In this document: piece after piece, positions 11,890 to 23,580 of the stretch
Position numbering within the stretch: the first letter of the stretch is position 1
How the letters are laid out: each line of letters starts with the position of its first letter
NCBI RefSeq assembly: GCF_050947335.1
Contig: NC_134989.1
Coordinates: 10,843,501-10,907,500 of the forward strand
Length of the DNA stretch: 64,000 nt
Source of the DNA: Megachile rotundata
Lineage: Eukaryota > Arthropoda > Insecta > Hymenoptera > Megachilidae
Direction: 5' to 3'
The notes under the pieces: model-generated
The model's input: the letters and a program-made list of their open reading frames with translations, nothing else
The model's database searches: none
Told to the model about the DNA's origin: nothing
Made by a program: the position numbers and the translations under genes

Positions 11890-12385
11890 ATGAATCAAGC
11901 ACCTAACCTAAATTAAACTCAGCTAAACTAACTTCACCTGAAATAAACTAAGATAAACTAACCTAACCTAAATTGAATTAAACCGTTAGGTTAGGTTAAG
12001 CTAAACTGATCTAACCTACATTAAATTAAGCTAAACTAATCTAACCTAAATTGAACTGCGCTAAACTAACCTAACCTCAAACTAAACTAAGCTAAACTAA
12101 TCTAACCCAAAATTAAACTACGCTAAACTAACCTAACCTCAAATTAAACTAAGCTAAACTATCCTAACCCAAAATTAAATTAAGCTAAACTAATCTAACC
12201 TAAATTGAACTACGCTAAACTAACCTAACCTCAAATTAAACAAAGCTAAACTAATCTAACCCAAAATTAAACTACGCTAAACTAATCTAACCCAAAATTA
12301 AACTAAGCTAAACTAACCTAACCCAAATTAAAATTAAACTAAACTAACCTAACTCAAATTAAACTAAACTAAATTAACCTAACCT
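11890..12385. repeat. CCTAACC-rich minisatellite, ~31-bp unit
   Basis: About 15 imperfect copies built from CTAACCTAACCTCAAATTAAA and CTAAGCTAAA. The CCTAACC word is the reverse complement of TTAGG, the common insect telomere repeat, but it is broken up by spacer words, so this is an interstitial telomere-like minisatellite and not a telomere. Confidence 0.85.
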
Positions 12386-14159
12386 AACCAAAGAATTACA
12401 TATTAATTTGTAAAGTCAATTATTTTCCCAAATAATCAAAGAATTATTGAAAGACTTTTTCCTACCTTAAATTTCGCGTTCAAAGAGAAATCTTCTACCA
12501 AGTAGAATGCACCACTTTTAGCAATTTTATTCTCGAACGTTGGGATACCTTATCTCGAAGTTAACGACTGTAGAGATATTGGTAATCAGTTTCGAGAACT
12601 GATTACGTATCTCGGAGAAAGCTGTTAGAACGTAGTAAGATTGTTTTAGAAGCCCCTGTTTCAGATTCGATTAAACGATCGTCAATGGATTTTCGGAATC
12701 AACGCTGGAATTCTTGCCTTACATCCTTCTATTTTAGGCTATTTCGTAATCTTTTTTTAACTTTTTTATCGTCGGACGATTGCGATCGATTATTGTACGA
12801 TAATGTGCTCGTTTTTATCCTACATTCAAATCCACAACCACATATTCAGTACATGTCCTCAGCAGTGAAAATGTACAGTTAAAAAAAAAATAAAAATATG
12901 TCACCACATAACTAAACAGATTAACAATAACTAACGTCTATATATACATACAAGCTGTTTCATAATGGTATAAGAAGAATATGAACAAATTTGTCAGAAT
13001 TCAAGAAACGTTGCTACCAACCCACCCTCCATTATTTTTGCAAAGCTCTAACCTGATCGAATATAATGGTCTCAGTTTTACAATTCTACTTTTATGAATA
13101 ATCCACGCAACGCTGGTTGGCTCTGCCAGTGTCTTATAATACAAGAATTCTCGATGGAATGACAAAGTAATCCTAAAGCAGAAAGTGGAGCACCGCGCTG
13201 CTGGAATATCGAATAAGCAACGTTACGATAGAATGGCGGGAAACCGCCAGAAGAATTCATCGATACAATAGAGAATCTAAAATCAGCTAGCGTTAAGGAA
13301 TAATTGAGAAATTGAAATTCTCGTTGCTTGGAACATCCCTAGAGAGAAAATGTGCTCACCAAAGAACCTCCTTCATTTTTAAGAACATCTGAAAAAGGGT
13401 CAAAAATGATTGTACGTCTTAAGAAATTAGAAAATGTAAGAATGGAAAATATGAAAATGTAGGAATGGAAAATTGTCACGTTACACGTCGTCGCAAGTGG
13501 CTCGAAGCGAGACCGTAACCAATCCATGTTGATGCTAGCAGAAAATCGCGTGAAATCATCGATAAAGTCGCCACATCGACTTCGCAGTTTCGCTTCGAAT
13601 CGACCTTCTTCGTTCCCTCGTTAGCCAAGGTAGAACGACGTTTCGAGGTATTCAATTACTCCGACGTTACACCTTCTACCGCGTTCGACCCTTCGAATAC
13701 TCTTTCTCGCCGAAGGATCACGGATCGACTCAGCTACGAATGGTCTCCATTATATTTCAGCTGTTCCTGGAAAAGGATTTCGAAGCTGTTGGAAACTGTA
13801 CGTAGGAACGCAACAACAGCTATCGCGGTCTCCTTCAATCAGGAAAAGGATTCCCACGGGATATTGTTCGCTAGGTGGATATAGGCGGTCGACCTTTAAG
13901 CTATTCAGTGACCTCGCCAGCTCCTGACGTTCGATCCTTAGGTCCCCCTTCTATGTACCCTTGCGTACACTCAGGTGCAGTCTCTTCCTTTGGATAATGA
14001 CACGTAAGCTCCTACATTTTTTTATTCCCACATTTTCATATCGTATTTTTTCAAAAATTACATTCGTAAATTTCAAAATTTTTTGAGTTAGACTGGGATT
14101 GATTAGTCTACATTTGGTTGACTTAGGTTGAGGATTGTTAAGATTGGGACAAAGCTCGG
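12386..14159. other. Unique DNA, no gene seen
   Basis: Single-copy sequence. The part from 13,540 to 13,960 is richer in CpG and TCGA words and may be conserved non-coding DNA. Frames on the minus strand (13,078-13,260; 13,339-13,527) are unrecognised. Confidence 0.4.
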
Positions 14160-14164
14160 TCAAG

Positions 14165-14290
14165 TTTATGTACTTTAGGTTAGATCAAATCAGATTAGGT
14201 TAGGTTAGTTTAAAGTACCTTAAGAGTTAAATCAGTGAAGACTTAAGTTAGGTTATAAAGTTATAAGGTTAAGTTAGATTCGGTTCAAAT
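14165..14290. repeat. Short TTAGGTTA-rich patch
   Basis: Clustered TTAGGTTAG words in irregular spacing. It is one of several interstitial telomere-like patches in the window. Confidence 0.5.
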
Positions 14291-14553
14291 TTATGTTCAG
14301 ACCTCAGACGCAATTTAATATAATTCCAAATGCAAATTATTAATGTAGAAACATATGAAGCTGAGCACATTGTTATCATATCACGTGAATCATGTGCTGT
14401 CACCAGCAACGTAGGATAAATATATGTACACTTATTCGCGGCTATATTTCACACTTTCCAAATATTACGTAACGATAATATAAAGCATAATTTCACGTAA
14501 CGTATTCTATATATATATATGTATTCGATACATGCGTCATAGCACGCTGTTTC

Positions 14554-14573
14554 ACACACACGATCGTGTGTGT
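14554..14573. other. 20-bp perfect palindrome
   Basis: ACACACACGATCGTGTGTGT is its own reverse complement, centred on the GATC. It lies just after a short (TA)n run at 14,510-14,521. It could extrude as a tiny hairpin or serve as a dimer binding site; no function is assigned. Confidence 0.7.
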
Positions 14574-14799
14574 TTACTCATGACATCGATAACATTGTAA
14601 TATTACCGATATTTCTTTACGAACCGATATTTCTCTAAGAACCAAGCATGTCCATCTTTTCTATTTAACCGATTTTTATTGAGATGCGTTAAGTGGTGTT
14701 TTTGTATCTTTGTAAAGTGGACTAGCGTGGCTGTTAGAGATTTATCGATGGCTATCGATTCCAAGACAAAATTCATTTCCAATCCACGGAGCCGTAGGT

Positions 14800-16170
14800 T
14801 CGCATCGTGATTAGCGTTTCGCGCGATGATGACTCCGTAGAAGCGAGCCGATAGAAGGTGCTGTCGAGGTCGCTGTCCACCCTGAGGTCACCCTCCTGTA
14901 CCGACCGAACAATATCCGATGGGAACCCTTTGGCCGCGAGCGAGAGGAGAGAGAAACGGAGAACGTCGTTCGGTAGAAGAGCGAGACGACCAAGAAAGAG
15001 ACGAGAACGGAAGGTGTAGAGAGAAAGAGAGAGAGAGAGAAGAGAGGCGTGCTAGCTGTTCACATTACCTTACTTACTATACGGGGTCAATGCCACTGCG
15101 TCCGTCCCGCGGCCCCACTTCACTTCACTTGGCTTCACTTGCCTCTCCCTTCGCTCTTCTCTCTCACCGTCCCTCTCCTCCTCTCCTCTTTCTCTTCTCT
15201 CGCGTTTCTCTCTCGCGCGTTCCTCCTGAGACCTTCCTTCCCCTCGCTCGTCCCTGCCGCGCCACTCGCGAGGTCTCCGCACGGACGTTTCTTCCTCTTC
15301 CTTCCATCCACGCCCGATCCTCAGCGCGGAGAGTCGTCTTCTTCTCGTTCATCGGTATCGTTCTCTCTCCATCTCCGTTCGTCTCTTAACCCGCTCGCTC
15401 TTCCGAGCCACCCTCGCGCCCTTTGCGCCCCGCGCGACTCCATCGCGACCACCCCCACCGAACATTCTCATCGACCGTTCGTGTATAAGAGCACGAAGAG
15501 AGAGAGAGAGTGTGGCTGCGTTCGGTATCGTCTCTCGGTCGGTTTCCCCTCCGTGGTTACTTTTCTTCTTCCTTTCTTTGCCTTCTTTCATTCTTTCGTT
15601 CTCCGCTTGGTCCTCTTCCATCCGCCTCGTTCGCGTCCTCTCAGTCCTATTCCGCTCCTCTCCGCTGCCTTTTCTTCTTGTTCTTCTTCTTCGCCGAGTT
15701 CTTCGTCCTCCGGGCCGCCCTTCCCGTAGGTATAAACTATTCCAAAAATTCGTACTGTTATTATTATCACTTAACCATTCCCAGCAGCGAGGCCCAACAC
15801 AATGCGAGACTTTGTTCGCGACCGATCCAGCAGCTCCGCGTCCACGATATCCACGTCTCCGAAGGAGAAGCACTCGCGCTATCTCTTTGGTGGTCTCTCT
15901 CTCACGGGTCGAATCGATTTTACGAGAGTTTCTACTCTTCTCCTCTCTCTCTCTGGCTCCTGCTGCTGATGTTGCTGCTAGTGCTGGCTGCTGCTGCTCC
16001 TTCTGCTTCTTCTTTTTAATTTTCATCTCTTTTCTTCGCTTTTTCTGCCCGTCTCCTATAAACCCCGTCTCTCCGGCTACCTACGGCCCCGGAGTGCTCT
16101 CTTTCCTACGGTGTCTGTATTCTTTCATTTCGGGATCGAGGGTGAGAAAGGATGAATGATCGTTAGGGAG
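14800..16170 (+). promoter_or_regulatory. GC/CT-rich island, possible promoter and first exon
   Basis: A purine-rich tract (14,935-15,045, GAGAG words) passes into a long pyrimidine-rich, CpG-containing tract (15,100-15,720). A modest splice-donor-like GTAG/GTATAA lies at 15,726-15,735. Many overlapping frames are open on both strands, but all encode low-complexity Ser/Leu/Phe-rich or Arg/Glu-rich peptides. The pattern fits a promoter plus non-coding first exon in an insect, but the strand and the start of transcription are guesses. Confidence 0.3.
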
Positions 16171-16650
16171 GATGGACCGTGCGGTTCCGAGGCTTAAAGC
16201 ATCGTTCCGTCGAGATTGAAAGAAGCTGCGAGATGCTGCCACCGAGCTTCCACTTTTATTTCCACGGCATTTGGATTCTCTCGGAGACGAGCAAACCGTC
16301 GTCCATCTTCGCGCGAATTAGCCGCGATCCACGGTATCGATCCGTTCCTCGTCCGTTACGATCTTCATTCGGTCAAATATTGTACCATTTGCTCGTTGCG
16401 TGTTTGCGCTCTGAATAACACTTTAATACGTGCTGCGATCGTGGTTCAATCTTGATTCGATCAAATATCCTGTTGTTTAGATTAGGCTGTTATTAATAAT
16501 CTGCTTATAATCTACTGGGGACGCACTCGAAATCCAGTCGTGTTCCATGTATAATCTGCTCATTGCCTGCTCGTGATTTGCTCCCAGTGGTTACCTCAAA
16601 CTCCTATCAATCGGATGTTGTTTCATACAAGTTTACGTCAGAAAAATTTT
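16171..16650. other. Unique DNA after the GC-rich island
   Basis: Single-copy sequence, moderately GC-rich up to 16,400. No gene or repeat recognised. Confidence 0.4.
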
Positions 16651-16652
16651 CG

Positions 16653-16898
16653 GTCCATATGTGATCCATTTATGATCCATTTACGACCCATTGTCGATCC
16701 ACTCAGATTTACCTTGATTTTGTCAAATTTTGTTCAGAATACATGTCTATGCAAATAAGGATCATGGTTCGGTCAAGTGACCCGCTTAAAATCCACTCAA
16801 AACCCACTGCAAATCCATCCACAACCCACTTTTAGTCCATTATGGTCCATTTGTGATCCATCTGTGATCCGTTCGTGATCCGCTGGTGATCCACTCGT
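16653..16898. repeat. ~10-bp GTGATCCATT repeat, two short clusters
   Basis: GATCCATT/GATCCACT words recur about every 10-11 bp at 16,653-16,705 and again at 16,790-16,898, separated by non-repetitive DNA. Confidence 0.7.
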
Positions 16899-17039
16899 AT
16901 ACACATATGTTAATCTATAATTTTGACAAAATTGTCGAACTAATAATCGATTATCTAACAAATTAATATTAGACTGAATTATTAAACAAAATATTTGACC
17001 CAATCAAGAAGAAAACGTGAATGGACCACGAGTGGGTCA

Positions 17040-18317
17040 GTGCATTATGCGTTATAAATGTTCATCACGACCCTGCGATCGGAAAATGAAGAAGAAAATT
17101 GAAAGGGGACCGATTTTGTCGATCGAACAATCGATAACTCGTTTCAGGTATCGCTGATCGATTCGTGACGATAACCTGTTAACGCTTTCGCGATCTTTTT
17201 ATTGGGAAGTGACGAGGAACCCCTCGATATAACGGCGTTGTTCTTTTTGTAGGGTTGAGGGTTTTTTCGATGTAACGATACCGAACGAGTGGTCCTTTGA
17301 TGGTTAGTATAGTGGCTCGAGTGATAATTGCTTTCAAAGTTGTTTTATGGAGTGTTCCTTCGGTACTTACTGCCTAATTAAAGGTTTATTGGTATTATTA
17401 TGTTATTTCGTTGAAAGCTTCGGCTTCAGCTTCAGCTAATTTTAACTGCCAGCCATTTTTATAATGGCTCAGAGTTCGTATTGCGGTGAAGATATAATGT
17501 AATGCACGTTTTTCTCTTATAACTTAATCTTGTTTTTTATGTATCAATAATGCAGCATTCTTTTTTAGTTCATTTATAATATTATATCATTCTTGTACAG
17601 TTATTTCTTTATTAACCTTCCTTGCACCCTGATGCAAGGTGTTCGTATAAACTTGTGCCATAAAATTCTTATTTTGAGGAACATATATGAACTGCATATT
17701 AAATCATCAACTAAATTATCAAAAACACTTCCTTTTACAATAATTAATTTTTTTCTTGCCTACTGCGGTAGCGACTCATACAAATTTTCAATACTTATTA
17801 TATGGTTTCAAAATGTTTCCTATCAAAATTGATAAAATTCATTTTATAAGACCAAAAGTTCAAGGTTAAGGAGCCGTGTCTAATAATTTATGAGTGCATT
17901 TCTGTGAGAGATAGAAACTTGACATAAGAGTATAATATATTTATATAGCTATTTATAGTTTGCTAATTGTGTGCAACCTGCGAAACTAGACATATCCTGA
18001 TGAGATCTCAACTAGGTCGCACGCGGTCTTCCAACAAGAAAAGGTTGCCCACCCGTGACCTATGCGATAGGTGTGACGAATGAACTCGACGGCAAAGTTC
18101 AATAATTACGTTGCAGGTTTGGGTGATGTAGCAGGTGTGAAGGCATCTTTATCCTCATACCTGTCCGCATACTTCAAGTCAAAGGTATTTTGCACTCAGT
18201 AAAATGAAGTTTTATTAAAAAACTTGACAAATCTGCTCAAACAAAATTTAATAAAAAAAGTAGAAAGATATAATAGAAATATATTAAAGATATAATAAAA
18301 TGTAGTTCAATTTTTGT
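17040..18317. other. Unique DNA, AT-rich toward the end
   Basis: Single-copy sequence with no recognised gene. From 18,200 onward it becomes strongly A-rich and leads into the 217-bp duplication. Confidence 0.4.
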
Positions 18318-18745
18318 ACAATGTAATAAAAGTGTAATGAGTACATAATAAAAGATAAAAGCAAATCTTAGTAAAAAATGTTTTATGTATTAAACAAACT
18401 CCACAAAATAAAACTGCTACTTACAATTAAATGTAATTTATTTATATTTAATTGAACAAATAGCAAAAGCTATAATGTGACTATAATAAATGAATATTAT
18501 AAAAGCCTCTTAAAAAAAAATAAAAATTTAAAATACAATGTAATAAAAATATAATGAGTACATAATAATAAAATATAAAAGCAAATCTTACTAAAAAATG
18601 TTCTACATATTAAACAAACTCCACAAAATAAAAATTCTACTTACAATTAAATGTAATTTATTTATATTTAATTGAACAAATAGCAAAAGCTATAATGTGA
18701 CTATAATAAATGAATGTTATAAAAGCCTCTTAAAAAATTTAAAAT
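18318..18745. repeat. 217-bp tandem duplication, two copies
   Basis: Copy one (18,318-18,534) and copy two (18,535 to about 18,745) both begin ACAATGTAATAAAA and share long identical stretches, including CAATTAAATGTAATTTA and GCAAAAGCTATAATGTGACT. Differences are mainly in A-rich runs. It is a simple tandem duplication of AT-rich DNA. Confidence 0.9.
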
Positions 18746-18769
18746 GAAGACTACGTAACATGTTAATAT

Positions 18770-19330
18770 ACGAAGACGGTGATTAGGAAGTTCTGTGTAT
18801 AGTTAATCCGTACAGGGGTCGATAAGGAACGAGCACGAAGAGCGTAGCAAAGTTAGCAAGTGACTCGTCCACCACACGATACAAGACCACGGTGGATGTA
18901 AAATTAGAGGTGGCCGTACATCGAGCTTCAATAGCGAGGCTGTGAATGAACTATGACGTAGATTCGTAGAATGTAACCAACCGCCTACACGCGACCGATC
19001 GCAAAATTTACTTTGCCCTGGCGTCGTTGACGTCAGAGGCTTAAAAGGACGAGTATTTATCTCGGACGTATTTTCAGATAAGTAACTCAATCACGCCATC
19101 CGTGACTGATCCGATCGAAAATTTCGCTATTGTATCGATAAATAGCGGCGATTTCACGGGACGTTATATTTGGCCGTGCACGACCCCTGAAGAGCACGTT
19201 GCATATTGTCTTTCAAGTTTATTCGATGCTATTTGAGAGACGTGCTATAAATATTGCGAACGAATGGTTTAAATTTATTGAATTCTTGAAGATTCGGACA
19301 CGTGAAGGAGGTGCTTGTGGGTTAATTTTG
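18770..19330. other. Unique DNA, no gene seen
   Basis: Single-copy, moderately GC-rich sequence. The 95-residue minus-strand frame at 18,803-19,090 has no recognisable motif. Confidence 0.4.
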
Positions 19331-19735
19331 GATGTTTGGGACTTTGGGTTGTGAGGGAGTGGGTGGGGTTGGGAGTTTGGGGTTTGTAGGAGTTGGGGAG
19401 ATTGGGGAGTTTGGAAGGTAGAGATTTTGGGAGTTTGGGAGTTTGGGGTTTGTGGGAGTTGGGGAGATTGGGTAGTTTGCGAGATAGAGAATTTGGGATT
19501 TTGGGGTTTGTTGGAGTTGGGGAGTTTGGGAGATAGAGATTTCAGAACTTTGGGATTCTGGGGTTTGTGGGAGTTTGAGAGATAGAGATTTTAGGACTTT
19601 GGGATTTTGGGGTTTGTGGGAGTTTGAGAGATAGAGATTTTAGGACTTTGGGATTTTGGGGTTTGTGGGAGTTGGGGAGTTTGGGGAGTTTGGAAGATAG
19701 AAACTTTGGGATTTGTTCACTTTGGGACGGTAGAA
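19330..19735 (+). repeat. G-rich ~50-bp minisatellite (GGGGTTTGTGGGAGTT)
   Basis: Repeats of GGGATTTTGGGGTTTGTGGGAG followed by GAGATAGAGATTTTAGGACTT, unit about 50 bp, 7-8 copies. The plus strand is strongly G-rich with runs of three or four G at short spacing, so it could form G-quadruplexes. Two copies around 19,560-19,660 are identical. Confidence 0.88.
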
Positions 19736-19744
19736 TTTTGGGAT

Positions 19745-20375
19745 GTATGATTGAAATTTTTGAATATGGGATGTAGCAATTTTAGGATGTGGGATATTCA
19801 AATTGTGGGATATGGGATACTCGAATTCTGGAATGTGAGATATTCAAATTGTGGGATGTGGGATATTCTAATTTTGGAATGTGGGATATTCAAATTGTGG
19901 GATATGGGATATTCGAATTCTGGGACATGGGATATTCGGATTCTGGAATGTGAGAAATTCAAATTGTGGGATGTGAAATATTCAAATTTTGAAATGTGGG
20001 ATATTCAAATTGTGGGATGTGGGATATTCTAATTTTGGACTGTGGGATATTCAAATTGTGGGATATGGGATACTCGAATTTTGGATTGTGGGATATTCAA
20101 ATTGTGGGATATGGGATATTCGAATTCTGGAATGTGAGATATTCAAATTGTGGAATGTGGGATATTCTAATTTTGGAATGTGGGATATTCAAATTGTGGG
20201 ATATGGAATATTCGAATTCTGGGATGTGAGATGTTCAAATTGTGGGATATTCAAATTGTGGGATATTCAAATTGTGGGATATTCAAATTGTGGGATATTC
20301 AAATTGTGGGATATGGAATATTCGAATTCTGTAACATGGGATAATAATATTTTGGGACATGGGATATTTAAATTT
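19745..20375 (+). repeat. ~23-25-bp minisatellite (GTGGGATATTCAAATT)
   Basis: About 25 copies of a unit alternating TGGGATATTCAAATTG with GGGATATTCGAATTCTGGAATG. At 20,230-20,300 it collapses to a tight 18-bp run of GGGATATTCAAATTGT. Three plus-strand frames made of IQIVG/YSNCG words result from the repeat and are not genes. Confidence 0.92.
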
Positions 20376-20404
20376 TGGGGCTTATGGAGTTCTTGAAATA
20401 CCTA

Positions 20405-20585
20405 CAATTGCAAATTTATAAAATTCACAGCATTCACAAAATTCATAAAATTCACAAAATTCACAAAATTCACAAAATTGACAAAATTCACGAAATTCAC
20501 AAAATTCAAAAAATTCACAAAATTCACAAAATTCACAAAATTCACAAAATTCACAAAATTCACAGAATTCACAGAATCCTCAAAA
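20405..20585. repeat. 9-bp tandem repeat (ACAAAATTC)
   Basis: About 18 copies of the 9-bp unit ACAAAATTC with few substitutions. It starts within 35 bp of the end of the preceding, unrelated array, so three different arrays abut between 19.3 and 20.6 kb. Confidence 0.95.
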
Positions 20586-20589
20586 TCTC

Positions 20590-21365
20590 TAAAATCCCCA
20601 CATTTTAAGACCCTGTCCTCCCGAAGTTTTATGGTCTCAAAGTGCCAAACTCCCAAACTTTCAAAATCCCACTTTTCCCAATTGTCAAGTGACCTACCAA
20701 TCATACCTATTAATAACACATAAATTTCCCACAACCTAACCTAACCTAAAATACAGAAAATATAAAATAAAAAAATGTAAAATTACTAAAAATAAAATAA
20801 CTAAACGAGTTTTAATATTTTAAATTATACATCTAATATTTGAAAAGATACCGAATGTCGATACACCTAATCAGGAGGTCTGCCTATCAGTTAATCTTGA
20901 GTCAACAATGTTTAGTAAACTCTCGTTTCGCGGACGCGTGACTGAATTAAACTCGATAAGCAGACTTCGATTTTTCGATTCGATCGTGGCTGCTCGAAAT
21001 GCCTCTGGCGTCAATCGCAACAAACCACGATAGAATCGCAACGGAATTAACTAAACGAAATCGAGAAATAGCGTTCGAGTATCTTTGTTCGATGTCTGGA
21101 TAGAATTATGTCGGCGAACACGCGACGGTTTGTTGCAGCCACCGGCTGTTGACTAAAGCCTTGACATTGCATTGGTCACGATGCATTTGCATTGCAGAAT
21201 CTCACGAAGATTCTTCTATGCAGAACTTGTTCTGAATGGCACAAAAAACGGGGAAAACAAATACGATAATTCTAATTGCGGTTGTTTGAATTATGGAAGT
21301 GAATAGATTTGTATCGCGTTAATTGATGGAATTTTTTTTGTTGGGAATTGGAGATTTTGGGTAAG
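20590..21365. other. Unique DNA, no gene seen
   Basis: Single-copy sequence; a short CCTAACCTAACC word lies at about 20,734-20,746. No coding signal. Confidence 0.4.
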
Positions 21366-22150
21366 TTAGTCTAAACTTACAAATTTACAAATTTCAAAAT
21401 TGCCAATTTTCAAATTTTCAAATTTTCAAATTTTCAAATTTTCAAATTTTCAAATTCCCAAATTCCCAAATTTCCGAATTCCCAAATTTCCAAATTTCCA
21501 AATTCCCAAATTTCCAAATTTCCAAATTTCCAAATTTCCAAATTTCCAAATTTCCAAATTTCCAAATTTCCAAATTCTCATATTCCCAAATTTCCCAATT
21601 CCGGAATTTCCAAATTTCCAAATTTCCAAATTTCCAAATTTTCAAATTTCCAAATTTCCAAATTTCCAAATTTCCCAATTCCCGAATTTCCAAATTTCCA
21701 AATTTTCAAATTTCCAAATTTTCAAATTTCCAAATTTCCAAATTTCCAAATTTCCAAATTTCCAAATTTCCAAATTTCCAAATTCCCATATTCCCAAATT
21801 TCCAAATTCCCATATTCCCAAATTTCCAAATTTCCAAATTTCCCAATTCCTGAATTTCCAAATTTCCAAATTTCCAAATTTCCAAATTTCCAAATGTCCA
21901 AATTTCCAAATTCCCATATTCCCAAATTTCCCAATTTCCAAATTCCCATATTCCCAAATTTCCCAATTCCCGAATTTCCAAATTTCCAAATCTTCAAATT
22001 TCCAAATCTCGAAATCGCCAAACTCGCAAATTTCCAAATCTTTAAATTCCAAATCTCGAAATTGCCAAACTTGCAAATTTCCAAACAGCAAATTTTCCAA
22101 TTTTCAAATTAGCAAATTCCAAATTTGCAAACTCCCAAATTTCTAAATAT
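21365..22150. repeat. 8-bp tandem repeat (AAATTTCC)
   Basis: About 90 copies of the octamer AAATTTCC with variants AAATTCCC, AAATTTTC and CATATTCCC. Longer blocks such as the CCCATATTCCCAAATTT segment recur at intervals, showing higher-order duplication. The unit gives phased A/T tracts. Repetitive frames on both strands (FPNFQIS and GNLEIWKF words, up to 248 residues) are repeat artefacts. Confidence 0.95.
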
Positions 22151-22480
22151 CCTCATTTAAAGCTTCAAAGTTTCTAAATATCCAAATATCTAAGTTCAAC
22201 AGTTTGTTAACTGGAAACTCAGAAAATTTGTACATTTCCAAATTTTCAAATTATCAAATTTACAGACCAGTAAAACTTGTAAGTTCCCACCCCTCTAAAT
22301 TCCCAAATCTACAAATTCAAAAATTCTCAACCATCAACACCCAAAAACTTCCAATACCCAAAATCTCACAATTAAAAAATTCAAATTTCCCGCCACAATT
22401 TTCCGCAACCTCGATTCCTCAGCGACTCAAAAAACAGCCACACTCGTTCTTAAAAAAAAAGCCTCTAAAAGTCAAACGAT
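22151..22480. repeat. Degenerate AAATTCCC-like flank
   Basis: Irregular TCCAAAT, TCAAATT and CCCAAA words continue for about 300 bp after the regular array and fade out. Confidence 0.5.
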
Positions 22481-23085
22481 ATGCACAATCATAGTGCACA
22501 TATATTTCTAGACACAAGATAAAAATTAATGGAAAAAAATTTCGCAAATTTCCGTCCGTTGTCAGGCAACTACGTAAAAGAGGAAATGTAATGAATCATT
22601 CATGCTGTGGTTCGCTGATAAAAGTGAAACAGTTACCTGTTTCCTTTTATATCCTCTTCGATTCGATCTTAATACGAATCGAGAAATCGCTCGAGAGCGT
22701 AATCTTGTTGCTTTTTATTCGGCGAGACAATCAGGTGTCAGTCGACGGCAAATATTCATCGAATCGACCTATGTTTATTACGTGTTAACCGCAAACTCAC
22801 GGTTCGCGTTGTATAACAACTAATTGTCACATTGTTGTCTGTTGAGTATGCTAATGTATTTTTTTTTTTTTACTGAAAGATGATCACGTGATTAACGTCA
22901 CGCTTCTGATAATACAGTCGAACTGATAAAATAATACGTATGATTAGGATCCATTTTAGGCTTTATTTAAACGTGTTATCGGGAGATATTTGAAAATTGT
23001 ACTAACCTGCGATTAGCGGGCTGACGAAGTGCAATTTTTAGACTTGTGGTTTAGTTGTCGGTGTTTAAAATTTTTCAACTTTGCG
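22481..23085. other. Unique DNA, no gene seen
   Basis: Single-copy sequence with a poly-T tract at about 22,859-22,871. No gene or structured element recognised. Confidence 0.4.
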
Positions 23086-23089
23086 AGCT

Positions 23090-23580
23090 TGAGAATTTTT
23101 TAATTTTTTAATGATTGAATAATTGAATTTTTGCATTTTCGAATTTTTGAATTTTTGAATTTCTGAATTTCTGAATTTCTGAATTTTTGTATTTTTGAAT
23201 TATTGAATTTTTGAATTTTTCAGTTATTAAATGATAGAGTTTTTAAATTACTGAATTATTGAATGATTGAATTATTAAATTATTAAATTATTGAATTATT
23301 GAGTGATTTAGTTTTTGAATTATTGAATGTTTGAATGATTGAATTATTAAATTATTGAATTATTGAGTGATTGAGTTTTTGAATTATTGAATGTTTGAAT
23401 TATTGAATTTTTGAATAATTAAATTATTAAATTATTGAATGATTGAGTTATTGAATCATTGAATCATTGAATCATTGAATCATTGAATCATTGAATCATT
23501 GAATCATTGAATCATTGAATCATTGAATCACTGAATCATTGAATCATTGAATCATTGAATTATTGACTTATTGAACTCGA
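23090..23580. repeat. ATTGAAT-type 8-10-bp tandem repeat
   Basis: The first part is a degenerate run of GAATTTTT/GAATTATT words. From about 23,452 to 23,560 it sharpens into ~13 near-perfect copies of the octamer ATTGAATC, probably the most recently expanded part. Confidence 0.9.

Noticed and set aside
11890..12385. True telomere tract
   Set aside because: The CCTAACC words are interrupted by fixed spacer words in a ~31-bp unit, and unique DNA lies on both sides.
15049..16159. Overlapping 215-226-residue frames in the CT-rich island
   Set aside because: They are low-complexity Ser/Leu/Phe-rich or Arg/Glu-rich peptides on opposite strands, explained by a stop-poor pyrimidine-rich composition.
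19745..20375. CRISPR-like appearance of regularly spaced repeats
   Set aside because: Spacers are not unique, since both halves of the unit repeat; the DNA is eukaryotic in character and no cas gene is present. It is a minisatellite.
21400..22146. 248-residue plus-strand frame and several minus-strand frames of FPNFQIS/GNLEIWKF words
   Set aside because: These are translations of the AAATTTCC octamer in all frames; frames overlap on both strands and track the array boundaries exactly.
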